Shown here: positions 27,812 to 36,164 of the stretch, in pieces
Numbering within the stretch: the first letter of the stretch is position 1
How the letters are laid out: each line of letters begins with the position of its first letter
NCBI RefSeq assembly: GCF_001051235.1
Contig: NZ_CBTJ020000080.1
Coordinates: forward strand, 1-56,974
Direction of reading: 5' to 3'
Source: Candidatus Competibacter denitrificans Run_A_D11
GTDB taxonomy: Bacteria > Pseudomonadota > Gammaproteobacteria > Competibacterales > Competibacteraceae
DNA: 56,974 nt
Position numbers and translations under genes: made by a program
The notes under the pieces: generated by a model
Seen by the model: only the letters and a program-made list of their open reading frames with translations
Database searches by the model: none
What the model was told of the DNA's origin: nothing

Positions 27812-29152
27812 GTGGACGAACCCGTCAAGAAGCAATCTCTTTATAAGTCACTGTATTTTCAGGTTTTTACGGCTATCGTGATTGGGGTCTTGCTCGGTCA
27901 CTTCTTTCCCGAAACCGGCACGGCTATGAAACCGTTCGGCGATGCGTTCATCAAGCTGATCAAAATGATCATCGCGCCAATCATTTTCTGCACGGTGGTG
28001 GTCGGTATCGCGGGCATGGAGGATATGAAAAAGGTCGGAAAAACCGGCGGCTATGCACTGCTCTACTTTGAAATCGTGAGCACCGTCGCCCTAATCGTCG
28101 GCTTGACCCTGGTCAATCTTTTGAATCCCGGTGGCGGTATGAATATCGATCCGGCCACATTGGACACCAAGAGCGTGTCGCAATTTACTGGGCCGGGCAA
28201 ACTGCAAGGCACCACTGATTTCTTGCTGAACATCATTCCCACCACCTTCACCGACGCCTTCGCCAAGGGCGAAATGCTGCAAGTGCTGCTGATTGCGGTG
28301 ATGTTCGGGTTCGCGCTGCACACGTTCGGCGGACGCGGTACGCTGGTGTTCGACATGATCGAGAAGTTCTCACATGTCCTGTTCGTCATCGTCGGTTACA
28401 TCATGAAAGTAGCCCCCATCGGTGCGTTTGGTGCGATGGCCTTCACCATTGGCAAATACGGTTTGGGATCGCTGGCCTCACTGGCCAAGCTAATGGGTAC
28501 TTTCTACTTGACCTGCCTGTTGTTCATCTTCGTGGTGTTGGGCAGCATCGCCCGCTACCACGGCTTTTCCATCTGGAAATTCATCAAATATATCAAGGAA
28601 GAATTGCTAATCGTATTGGGCACCTCCTCCTCGGAATCGGTGCTGCCGCGCATGATGGCTAAATTGGAAAACCTGGGTGTGCGCAAATCGACCGTCGGTT
28701 TGGTGATTCCGACCGGCTATTCTTTCAACCTCGATGGCACGTCGATCTATCTGACGATGGCGGCGGTGTTCATCGCCCAGGCTACCAACACGCCGCTGAC
28801 GCTGATGCAGGAAATCACATTGCTGGCCATCCTGCTGCTGACTTCCAAAGGCGCGGCGGGCGTCACCGGCAGTGGGTTCATCGTGTTAGCGGCGACCTTA
28901 TCAGCGGTTGGCAACGTGCCGGTAGCGGGGCTGGCCCTCATCCTGGGCATCGACCGCTTCATGTCCGAAGCTCGTGCGCTAACCAACCTGATCGGCAACG
29001 GTGTGGCCACCGTGGTGGTGGCCAAGTGGACCAACGATGTGGACACCAACCGCCTGCGTGCCGTGCTCAATAATGAGACCGAGGTGCTGGCCGATAACCC
29101 GGAGCTAGTGCTGGATGCGGTTAATACACAGATGCCGGTGCAAGTGAAGTAG
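27812..29152 (+). CDS. dctA: C4-dicarboxylate/amino acid:cation symporter (DctA-like)
   Basis: The 446-residue inner-membrane carrier belongs to the DAACS (glutamate transporter) family. The opening [22 protein letters not shown] and the two re-entrant hairpin regions [13 protein letters not shown] and [20 protein letters not shown] are present. The cation/substrate helix is [28 protein letters not shown], the DctA signature, and [26 protein letters not shown] is the C-terminal signature. I chose GTG 27812, with AGAGGAA a few bases upstream; an ATG at 27749 would add unrelated residues. The likely substrates are succinate, fumarate, malate or aspartate. Confidence 0.93.
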   Translation: MDEPVKKQSLYKSLYFQVFTAIVIGVLLGHFFPETGTAMKPFGDAFIKLIKMIIAPIIFCTVVVGIAGMEDMKKVGKTGGYALLYFEIVSTVALIVGLTLVNLLNPGGGMNIDPATLDTKSVSQFTGPGKLQGTTDFLLNIIPTTFTDAFAKGEMLQVLLIAVMFGFALHTFGGRGTLVFDMIEKFSHVLFVIVGYIMKVAPIGAFGAMAFTIGKYGLGSLASLAKLMGTFYLTCLLFIFVVLGSIARYHGFSIWKFIKYIKEELLIVLGTSSSESVLPRMMAKLENLGVRKSTVGLVIPTGYSFNLDGTSIYLTMAAVFIAQATNTPLTLMQEITLLAILLLTSKGAAGVTGSGFIVLAATLSAVGNVPVAGLALILGIDRFMSEARALTNLIGNGVATVVVAKWTNDVDTNRLRAVLNNETEVLADNPELVLDAVNTQMPVQVK

Positions 29153-29191
29153 CCCATTGATTGATGGCGCTTGGTGGTTTTGGCCTGACTG

Positions 29192-29809
29192 TCATGTCGG
29201 CTCGGTCAATCGAGTCACCAACGCCGTCATAAATCTTTGGCGGTCGCCCTCCCAGCGGAGGCGTTCACCGACCCAGGCATCGCAAAAAAACGGCACCGGC
29301 AGCCAAGCGCCCTTGGGGAGTACCTTGCCCAGGCCACGCAGGCGGATCGGGTAAATCGGCACCTCCGGCAAAGTTTCCGCCAGCCATACGATGCCAGATT
29401 TAAGTTGCCCCAAGGCTTCCGGCTCACCCCGCGTGCCTTCTGGGAAGAAGATGACCAGATCGCCGGCCAGCAATGCCTCTTTGACTTCATGCAGCACCTC
29501 GGCGTGTGCTGCGCCGCCTTTGGTGGCCACCGGAATAATGCCGATGACCTTCCGGGCGAACCAGGAGCGCCAGCGGCCCTGCAAGAAATACTCGGCTGAT
29601 GCAGCCGGGCGCGTGTGCGGCAATAGCCGCAAGGGTAGGATGGCCGCCAAGGCCAGTGCGTCGAGATGACTGTTATGATTGGCGACGATCAAGGCCGGGC
29701 CTTGGTGCGGCAAGCGCTGGCGACCCCGCACGCTGATCCCGACTGCCAGGAGCAGAAACGGTTTGACGAGCAACAGAAAGAATAAGAAGCGTAAGAAGAT
29801 GGGCCACAT
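29192..29809 (-). CDS. Lysophospholipid acyltransferase (PlsC-like), last gene of the lipid operon
   Basis: The 205-residue protein has the acyltransferase motif I NHNSHLDALAL (HX4D) and motif III FPEGTRGEPEALG, used to acylate a lysophosphatidic acid-type acceptor. An N-terminal membrane segment (FLRFLFFLLLVKPFLLLAVG) anchors it to the inner membrane. It lies 17 bases after the CdsA-like gene and would supply phosphatidic acid to it. The four-gene ynb cluster of E. coli lacks this member. Acceptor specificity cannot be read from sequence. Confidence 0.88.
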   Translation of the reverse strand: MWPIFLRFLFFLLLVKPFLLLAVGISVRGRQRLPHQGPALIVANHNSHLDALALAAILPLRLLPHTRPAASAEYFLQGRWRSWFARKVIGIIPVATKGGAAHAEVLHEVKEALLAGDLVIFFPEGTRGEPEALGQLKSGIVWLAETLPEVPIYPIRLRGLGKVLPKGAWLPVPFFCDAWVGERLRWEGDRQRFMTALVTRLTEPT

Positions 29810-29826
29810 GGCGATGTTTGGCGCCG

Positions 29827-30753
29827 TCAGAAATACAGGTAGCGGGTGAAGTGAAAAAACAGCGGCGCGGTATAGGTCAAGCTATCGATCCGATCCAGAA
29901 TGCCGCCGTGGCCTGGCAACAGCCGACCGCTATCTTTGATCCCCAAATCGCGCTTTAGCGCTGACAGGCTCAAATCACCAAAAAAGCCAGCCACCGCAAT
30001 CAAAGCACCTGCCAATAGCGCATCGCGTAAGCCAAACGGCGTCAGCCACGATGCCAATAGCGCCGATAACAGCAACGTGGTCATCGCGCCCCCCACGAAA
30101 CCTTCCACTGTCTTGTTCGGGCTGACCGTGGGCGAAATTTTATGCTTGCCGAACAGTTTGCCCCAGCAGAATTGCGCGACATCGTTTAACTCGGTCAACA
30201 GCAAAAGAAATAACACCAGTCCCGGCCCGCTGACCTGCGGGTATTGACCCTGCGGCAACACCAGCAAAAACGCGAGATGGCTGAGGCTGAACACCATGCT
30301 CATCAGGCCCCAGTGCAAAGTGCCGGCGGCCCGCAGATAGCCCTGGGTATCGCCAGCGAGCACCAGCGCGACCGGTATCAGCAGGAACATATAAACTGGG
30401 ATGAAGATGATGAACATCCCGTACCATTCGATGCCGATCCAATAGTATTGCAGCGGGATGCTGAGATAGGCCCAGAACAGCACCCGGCGATCAGCTTGCC
30501 GGGTCGGCACCAGCGTCAGATACTCCTTGAGGGCGAGGAAGCTGACCAGCCCGAAAAACACCAGTGCGGCGGTGCGGCTGAAGGTCAAGGCCAGCGAGCA
30601 CAGCGCTACGATGATCCACCAGCTCCGCACCCGCTGCCGCAGTTCGCTATCCGGCGTCGGCGCGATCCGCCACACCACCAAGGTGGCCAGCAGCAGCAAA
30701 CCCCATACCCCACCCAGAATTGCGAGAACGGGCGATGAGAGAATCACGGACAT
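29827..30753 (-). CDS. ynbB: CdsA-like phosphatidate cytidylyltransferase (YnbB-like)
   Basis: The 308-residue integral membrane protein has about eight hydrophobic segments. The CdsA signature is intact at the C-terminus: GFFGDLSLSALKRDLGIKDSGRLLPGHGGILDRIDSL. NKTVEGFVGGAMTTLL is the upstream conserved part. The reaction is CTP + phosphatidate to CDP-diacylglycerol + PPi. It overlaps the ynbA-like gene by 10 bases, and length is close to E. coli YnbB (298). Clustering with ynbA/C/D-like genes marks it as a paralogue of the housekeeping cdsA. Confidence 0.92.
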   Translation of the reverse strand: MSVILSSPVLAILGGVWGLLLLATLVVWRIAPTPDSELRQRVRSWWIIVALCSLALTFSRTAALVFFGLVSFLALKEYLTLVPTRQADRRVLFWAYLSIPLQYYWIGIEWYGMFIIFIPVYMFLLIPVALVLAGDTQGYLRAAGTLHWGLMSMVFSLSHLAFLLVLPQGQYPQVSGPGLVLFLLLLTELNDVAQFCWGKLFGKHKISPTVSPNKTVEGFVGGAMTTLLLSALLASWLTPFGLRDALLAGALIAVAGFFGDLSLSALKRDLGIKDSGRLLPGHGGILDRIDSLTYTAPLFFHFTRYLYF

Positions 30754-31355
30754 GCTTTTGACTCCTGGAGCGCCCCGTACAGTCGGTTATAACAGGTTAG
30801 CACGAGCAAGCCATTAGCGATCCAGAGCAGGGCATGGAGCCAAAAGCCGCTGGACACTCCAAAGCCAAGGAGCAGGGCGATGCCACCGAGTAACAGCGCA
30901 CGGTCGCTCTTGCCCATCGGCCCGTCATAGCGGCGACTCGCTCCAATCTGCACGCCCAACACCCCACAAAATTCACTGAGCAGCGCCAGCAACACGAAAG
31001 CCACTATCGCGGCCGCTGATAGACCAGGCAGCAAGAGCAGCGGCAGATATAAACCCATATCGGCTACTACGTCGCCCAGTTCGTTCAGGAGCGCGCCCAG
31101 CGGGGTCGGCCCTTGAAATTCGCGGGCGAGCATCCCGTCCAAGGCGTTCAAAGCCATTCTCAGTAACAAGACTGGCGGTAGCAGTAAAAAGGTGAGCGGC
31201 GTTGGCCAAAGCCAAATCACGCTACCGACCGCCAGTGACAGCAGCAGTGCAGCCAAGGTGACTTGATTGGCGGTGACGCCCCGGCTGTGCAGCCCGTAGG
31301 CGATAGGCCGCAGCAGATTCTGAAAAGCGGGTTTGATGGTGTAGATGCTGATCAT
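30744..31355 (-). CDS. ynbA: CDP-alcohol phosphatidyltransferase (YnbA-like)
   Basis: The 203-residue product contains the CDP-alcohol phosphotransferase motif, NALDGMLAREFQGPTPLGALLNELGDVVAD (D-G-x2-A-R-x8-G-x3-D-x3-D), with four visible aspartates. Several membrane helices flank it. It transfers a phosphatidyl group from CDP-diacylglycerol to an alcohol (glycerol-3-phosphate, inositol-phosphate or other); the alcohol is unknown. I chose ATG 31355, which overlaps the ynbD-like stop as ATGA. Length agrees with E. coli YnbA (201). Confidence 0.92.
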   Translation of the reverse strand: MISIYTIKPAFQNLLRPIAYGLHSRGVTANQVTLAALLLSLAVGSVIWLWPTPLTFLLLPPVLLLRMALNALDGMLAREFQGPTPLGALLNELGDVVADMGLYLPLLLLPGLSAAAIVAFVLLALLSEFCGVLGVQIGASRRYDGPMGKSDRALLLGGIALLLGFGVSSGFWLHALLWIANGLLVLTCYNRLYGALQESKACP

Positions 31356-32695
31356 GCGCTTTCTCCCGCCAGCGTGGGACAGCGCCACGATGACGCCATG
31401 ACGATACCGGGCCGAACCGCACGAATTTTCGTGAATGCTTCTTCAAGCGAGTGGGCGCGACCCGTTACGGTCAGCCAGTGGGCCACGAGGTGCGCGCTAC
31501 GCGAATACCCCAGAGTACAGTGAACAAACACGGTTTTTCCTTGTTGTAGCGCCATTTCAATGGTAGCCGCGCCATCGCGCAAAGCGTCCGGCGGCGGTTC
31601 GGTCAAATCCAACAGTTGCAGATTGACATAATCAGTCTGGCGGAAGCTGGCGGTTTCGTTGAAATCGCCAGTCAGATCGATCACCACACGGCGCGGATGA
31701 GCGGCGACAAAGCTCCGCGCCTCCTGTTCATCGAGCCGTGCGCCTATAAACAGGCCCGGCAACACTTCCACAAACGGCAGTCCCATTCGCCGCCGATACC
31801 ACCGCCACGAGAGCTGTTGGCCGAGACGATAGGGCGCGAAAACCCACTGTGCCGCCCATGACAGCCGCCCGTCGTGCTTGCGAAACACCGTCGGCCCGAT
31901 TCCGGCGTAAGCGGCGGCCACCACGCTTAAACTCAGCGCGGGCCACAGCAAAATTAGCCAGTAATCTCCTTGCACAGCGAGCGCCAGACAGAGCAAGCCG
32001 CCGCTCAGATAGCGACCGGCCAGGCGCTTCCCACCGATTGGCCGATAGCGAACCGTTTTACCAACCTGCTCGGCGTGCGGATCGGGAAATAGCCAAAAGG
32101 CGATTACCCCGACCAACGCCCCCGCTGGCAGGTCGATGACATGATGCTGCCAGGTCGTCAGCGTCGAAAGGCCGATCAGCACAAACCAGCCGTGCAGCAA
32201 CCAACGCAGCGGCCCGTGTGTGTATTTGGCGTACAGAGACCAGAGGATCATACCTAAGCTGATGTGCAAGGACGGCGCTTGATTGAACGGCCGGTCGAAG
32301 CCGTACAGCGCCTGGAACAGCGAGCCGAATAGCCCTTCTACTTCGGGCCGAGGAAAGCCAAAACGCAGCGGAAACAGCAGAAAGCCGACGGCGGAGAGCA
32401 GAACGGCGCTGATGATCCGCCCGGCGTGGCGATCCAGTTCCAGTCGATTCCGGCACAGCAACACTGAAAAAGCGTAGAACAGATCGAGCGACCAGTAGGG
32501 AATAATCGTCCAGGGCAACACCGGAATCTGCCGTTCCCACGCAAAGAAGAAGCTGCCCACGTCAGCGCGCAATGCTGTCAGTTCATTGCAGAGGCCGTAG
32601 ACCAGGAAGAAACCCGGCCCCAGCACCAGCGCCATCCAGGCAATGGCCGCACGCCAGGGGCGGGCCGCTTCGACCGCACCGGATTTTTCACGCAT
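31352..32695 (-). CDS. ynbD: Membrane PAP2–dual-specificity phosphatase fusion (YnbD-like)
   Basis: The 447-residue protein joins two phosphatase folds. The N-terminal membrane part (about residues 15-300) has PAP2 patterns, including NQAPSLHISLG and TLTTWQHHVIDLPAG, whose His residues are catalytic in PAP2 enzymes. The C-terminal cytoplasmic domain (about 310-447) has the Cys-based phosphatase loop VHCTLGYSRSAHLVAHWL (CX5R) and an upstream aspartate. E. coli YnbD (430) has the same layout. In this operon it could dephosphorylate a phosphatidyl-alcohol phosphate, as PTPMT1 does for PGP. The start (ATG 32695) overlaps the end of the ynbC-like gene by 8 bases. Confidence 0.9.
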   Translation of the reverse strand: MREKSGAVEAARPWRAAIAWMALVLGPGFFLVYGLCNELTALRADVGSFFFAWERQIPVLPWTIIPYWSLDLFYAFSVLLCRNRLELDRHAGRIISAVLLSAVGFLLFPLRFGFPRPEVEGLFGSLFQALYGFDRPFNQAPSLHISLGMILWSLYAKYTHGPLRWLLHGWFVLIGLSTLTTWQHHVIDLPAGALVGVIAFWLFPDPHAEQVGKTVRYRPIGGKRLAGRYLSGGLLCLALAVQGDYWLILLWPALSLSVVAAAYAGIGPTVFRKHDGRLSWAAQWVFAPYRLGQQLSWRWYRRRMGLPFVEVLPGLFIGARLDEQEARSFVAAHPRRVVIDLTGDFNETASFRQTDYVNLQLLDLTEPPPDALRDGAATIEMALQQGKTVFVHCTLGYSRSAHLVAHWLTVTGRAHSLEEAFTKIRAVRPGIVMASSWRCPTLAGESA

Positions 32696-34457
32696 GGCCC
32701 GGCTCCAGCCGACGGGCCAGCGACACCGTAAAAATCCCCCACGGGTCGGTTTCCTGGGCGATCTTTTCAAACCCGGCGGCGGCGACCAGTTGATCCATTT
32801 CCTGCTGGCTGCGTCGCCGCATCACCCACGGTTTACCGTCCCGATGGCTGCTCAGCACCCGTGCAATGAATTCGAGCTGTGGGTGCCAGGGCTGGCCGGT
32901 ATAGATCAGATAGCCGCCCGGCGTGACTGCCGCCGCCAACCCAGCCAACGAGGCGCGCACCGGCCCATTTTCGGGAAACAGCTCATACAGCCCGGAGACG
33001 ATGCCGACCGTGGCGTCGCGCGGTAGGGTGGCGAGGCTGGCCGAATTGAAGGCGTCGCCCTGCTCGAAGGCAAAGCGCTCTTGCAAACCCCGTTCAGCGA
33101 TCAATCGCCGCCCCGCTTCTACATTGATCGGACTGAAATCCCGCAGCACCCCGCTCGCTGGAATTTCAGATGGTTCGCCCACCGCGTCCAGCACGTAGCG
33201 GCCATGACCGGCGGCGATGTCAACGATCCGCACTGGTTTATCAGCGGCGTGCAATTCGCTCATCGCCCGGCGCAGCAATTTTTCCAGATGAATCTTGCGC
33301 AACCGAATGCCTTGCCAGCCGATGGCGTTCAAATAATTGCGGTCGATCAGCCGACCCAACGGGGTCAAGCCTTCGGCACGGTTGCGGTAGACGTAATCCA
33401 GCGTGGTACCCGAATCGAAGCCGGTGGCAACGCCGAGCTTGATGCCTCGACTGAAACGCGCACCGATGGTTTTCATAAAAAATCGACTCAGGCCGTAAAC
33501 CAGGCGTCGGCCCGACAGCGCGGGCAAGGGATTCGCCAGCCGTTCGTATTCGCGCTGGGTCGCGCTGTTGCGGTCGGCGTCCAGCAAGGACGGTTCATAG
33601 CGCGGCTGTGCAAACGCTTCCAGAATGAAGCGACGGGCGTCATTCAACGGCAGATGGTGGTCCCGCTCGTTAAAGGTGTCATGGAAGAAGCCAGGATAAA
33701 CGTGCATCTCCTTGACTGTAGCCCCCAAGCGCTCGAAGAAGCGATGCTGAATCGCCTGATCGACCACCCAATCCGCGCCGGAAGTCAGCACCAGAGTCGG
33801 TACGGTAATGGCCGCCGCATCGTCCACCAACTTGCGACCGGCATCGTGCAAGTCGACCAACAGATTCACCGCAATGCGGCGAGTGATGAGCGGATCGGCG
33901 TCGTAGCTGGCGATTTTGGCCGGATCGTGGGTCAGCAATTTCGCCTTCACGTAGCTGTTGACGTAGGCTTTTGGCTTGAATTTCAGCAGCCAGCGCAGCG
34001 CGGGAATGGCGAAAGGCACATACAGTTGCACTTGCAAGGCCGGACTGCCCAGCACCAGAGCGCGGATTTTCGGCGCGTAGTCATGCACCCAGGTGGCCGC
34101 CAGCACGCTGCCGACGCTGTGGGCGAACACCACGATATTTTCGATGGGAATGCCGTAGTGGCGCGAAACGTGGCCGACGAAGGTCTCCACATCGCGCACC
34201 AGCACGCCGAGATTTTCCGCATCACCGCGCGCGCCGGGACTGCGGCCGTGGCCGCGCGCGTCCCAGGCGAACAAGGCGAAATCGGCTAAATCGAGCTTGT
34301 CCACCACATCCTGCCAGCGGCCGGAATGCTCGTGGCCGCGATGGAACAGGATCACTGCCCGATCCGTGTTGGATTCGGGCAACCAGGCTCGGTAGAACAA
34401 CTCCACGCCATCCCAACTGCGAAAACTGTGGTCGTGGTCTTGTCGATGGGGGTTCAT
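32688..34457 (-). CDS. ynbC: Alpha/beta hydrolase–SAM methyltransferase fusion (YnbC-like)
   Basis: The 589-residue protein has an N-terminal monoglyceride-lipase-like hydrolase: HRGHEHSGRWQDVV, WDARGHGRSPGARG, VFAHSVGSVLAATWVHDY (nucleophile elbow, usual GxSxG as HSVGS), and a later Asp/His pair near HVYPGFFHDTF. The C-terminal half (about 330-589) is a class I methyltransferase with VRIVDIAAGHGRYVLDAV (SAM loop). E. coli YnbC (585) has the same fusion. It is the first gene of the lipid operon. I place the start at ATG 34457, since the TTG at 34502 overlaps the predicted sigma-54 promoter and would lie upstream of its transcript. Confidence 0.9.
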   Translation of the reverse strand: MNPHRQDHDHSFRSWDGVELFYRAWLPESNTDRAVILFHRGHEHSGRWQDVVDKLDLADFALFAWDARGHGRSPGARGDAENLGVLVRDVETFVGHVSRHYGIPIENIVVFAHSVGSVLAATWVHDYAPKIRALVLGSPALQVQLYVPFAIPALRWLLKFKPKAYVNSYVKAKLLTHDPAKIASYDADPLITRRIAVNLLVDLHDAGRKLVDDAAAITVPTLVLTSGADWVVDQAIQHRFFERLGATVKEMHVYPGFFHDTFNERDHHLPLNDARRFILEAFAQPRYEPSLLDADRNSATQREYERLANPLPALSGRRLVYGLSRFFMKTIGARFSRGIKLGVATGFDSGTTLDYVYRNRAEGLTPLGRLIDRNYLNAIGWQGIRLRKIHLEKLLRRAMSELHAADKPVRIVDIAAGHGRYVLDAVGEPSEIPASGVLRDFSPINVEAGRRLIAERGLQERFAFEQGDAFNSASLATLPRDATVGIVSGLYELFPENGPVRASLAGLAAAVTPGGYLIYTGQPWHPQLEFIARVLSSHRDGKPWVMRRRSQQEMDQLVAAAGFEKIAQETDPWGIFTVSLARRLEPGHA

Positions 34458-34497
34458 CTGATGGCTCCATGTGGTCTTAAGGCTTCTGCTTTCCTTA

Positions 34498-34514
34498 ATC
34501 AAAACCCGTGCCAG
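34498..34514 (-). promoter_or_regulatory. Sigma-54 promoter of the lipid operon
   Basis: Read on the minus strand, the sequence is CTGGCACGGGTTTTGAT. It matches the consensus YTGGCACG-N4-TTGCW at all positions of the -24 box and differs only by A for C in the -12 GC. The GG is spaced correctly at 10 bases from the GA. Transcription would start near 34487, 30 bases before the ynbC-like ATG. A sigma-54 activator gene is divergent, 120 bases away. Confidence 0.72.
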
Positions 34515-34538
34515 CCGTAAAATGCGCTTAAGTCCTTG

Positions 34539-34568
34539 TTGTAACGAAGCGTTGCCGCGCGTTATAAA
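34539..34568 (+). promoter_or_regulatory. Possible sigma-70 promoter of the sigma-54 activator gene
   Basis: TTGTAA (34539-34544) and TATAAA (34563-34568) are 18 bases apart. Transcription would begin near 34575, ahead of ATG 34638 but after the ATG at 34569, supporting the shorter protein. An inverted repeat overlaps the -10 (see the repeat entry). Confidence 0.4.
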
Positions 34569-34598
34569 ATGATCCTCAAGAACACGGGTACATTTTAT
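34564..34598. repeat. Inverted repeat ATAAAATG–N19–CATTTTAT
   Basis: The arms 34564-34571 and 34591-34598 are perfect 8-base inverted copies in the space between the lipid operon and its divergent activator. Position over the activator gene's likely -10 and about 90 bases upstream of the sigma-54 promoter start suggests a dual operator/enhancer for the activator. A protein dimer of the Fis-type HTH could bind such arms, but the 19-base spacing is wide. Confidence 0.4.
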
Positions 34599-34637
34599 GA
34601 TAGCTGGCTAGACATTTTTTGCTGGGAGATTTCCGAA

Positions 34638-36164
34638 ATGGCGGGCACTCGACTACAACTCGAAGCAGATGAACGGCAATTTTTGGCCGCTGCTTCCGAC
34701 GTAATCATGGCGAATCCGTTCGAGATCGACCGCCGCCAGGTTGCGGCCTTGGTGCCGGCATCGGCTTTGGCGATCCCCAATGGCCATCACGCCCTGACCA
34801 CGCTGTTTCCGGTGTTGCTGGCGCGACTCGACCGCTTGAGCCAGCGCAACGCGGGCAGTCTGACCCAGTACGCGGGCGAGGAACGGCAATGGTTGGCCGA
34901 CGCTCGACTGTTCTGCGGCTATCACCGCTTTTTGCCGGAGTTGGATCGATTGATTGATCAGGAATCGACCCAGCCCCGCCCGTTGACGCCCGTCGCCTTT
35001 GCCGATGAAGCATTGGCCCTGCTGCGGGAACAGGGTTTCGATCAAACGGAAGCGGTGCGCTATTTCGGATTGTTTTATCAATTACGGCGTGCTTACCGCT
35101 TCATTGACGGCGCGCTGATCGGTTCCAGCCCCTGTATGCAGCAACTGCGGCGGGCGTTGTGGAACAACGTATTCGGCTGCGATATGCGGGTGTACGAGCG
35201 CTATCTGTGGAACCGGATGGAGGACTTTTCGACCCTGATACTGGGCGAGACCGGCAGCGGCAAAGGTTCGGCGGCGGCGGCCATCGGCCGGTCGGTATTC
35301 ATCCCGTTCGATCCCGCCAGCCATCGTTTCCAGCACGGTATCGCTGACACCTTTATCGCGGTCAACCTGGCGGAATTTCCCGAAAGCCTGATCGAATCGG
35401 AATTATTCGGTCATCGCAAGGGCGCGTTTACTGGCGCGGTGGAGGATCATCAGGGCGTATTCGCGCGCTGTAGTCCTTACGGCTCGCTGTTTCTGGATGA
35501 GATCGGCGACGCCAGTCTGGGCGTGCAAATCAAACTGCTGCGGGTGTTGCAGGAGCGTGCCTTCACGCCGGTCGGCAGTCACAAGCCGCAACGCTTTTCC
35601 GGGCGGGTGATCGCCGCTACCCATCAAGCGCTGGCCGAATTACGCCAGCAGGGCAAATTCCGGCCGGATTTTTTCTATCGGCTCTGTTCGGACACCATCA
35701 CCGTGCCGTCGCTGCGTCAGCGTTTGGCCGAAACGCCTGCTGAGCTGGATTTGCTGGTGGACGCTCTGGTGGCGCGCTTGTTGGGGTCGAGCCGTTCGGA
35801 AGCCGTCGAATTGGTGTTGACCGCGCTGCATCGTGATCTTCCCGCCGATTACCCTTGGCCGGGCAACGTGCGAGAACTGGAGCAGGCAGCACGCCGGATT
35901 CTGTTGACCGGACGCTATGCAGGGGAACCGGCCGCTCCCACAGCGTCCGATGCTTTCTGGCAACAGATGCAGGCGGGAACGCTGGATGCGCGAAGCGTGC
36001 TAGCCCAGTACTGCGCCTTGCTTTATCAGCGCTGTGGTAATTACGAGCACGTCGCCCGCCAAACCGGCCTGGATCGGCGAACCGTGCGGAAATATCTGAG
36101 TCGGTCAATCCTGCCGCAACAGCAAATGCCGGGGTCGGATGCCGACCGCCAGCACGGCCAGTAG
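34638..36164 (+). CDS. Sigma-54-dependent activator without receiver domain
   Basis: The 508-residue protein (from ATG 34638) has an AAA+ central domain (about 195-425) with the Walker A GETGSGKGSAAAAIG (203-217) and the sigma-54 contact loop GAFTGA (262-267). The Walker B-like SLFLDEIGDASLG, and PDFFYRLCSDTITVPSLRQR, follow. The C-terminal HTH (YQRCGNYEHVARQTGLDRRTVRKYL) is Fis-like. The N-terminal 190 residues match no domain I recognise: no phosphoacceptor, GAF or ACT pattern. It is divergent from the lipid operon with a sigma-54 promoter between, so that operon is the probable target. Its 3' end overlaps the convergent murJ by 60 bases. Confidence 0.9.
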   Translation: MAGTRLQLEADERQFLAAASDVIMANPFEIDRRQVAALVPASALAIPNGHHALTTLFPVLLARLDRLSQRNAGSLTQYAGEERQWLADARLFCGYHRFLPELDRLIDQESTQPRPLTPVAFADEALALLREQGFDQTEAVRYFGLFYQLRRAYRFIDGALIGSSPCMQQLRRALWNNVFGCDMRVYERYLWNRMEDFSTLILGETGSGKGSAAAAIGRSVFIPFDPASHRFQHGIADTFIAVNLAEFPESLIESELFGHRKGAFTGAVEDHQGVFARCSPYGSLFLDEIGDASLGVQIKLLRVLQERAFTPVGSHKPQRFSGRVIAATHQALAELRQQGKFRPDFFYRLCSDTITVPSLRQRLAETPAELDLLVDALVARLLGSSRSEAVELVLTALHRDLPADYPWPGNVRELEQAARRILLTGRYAGEPAAPTASDAFWQQMQAGTLDARSVLAQYCALLYQRCGNYEHVARQTGLDRRTVRKYLSRSILPQQQMPGSDADRQHGQ

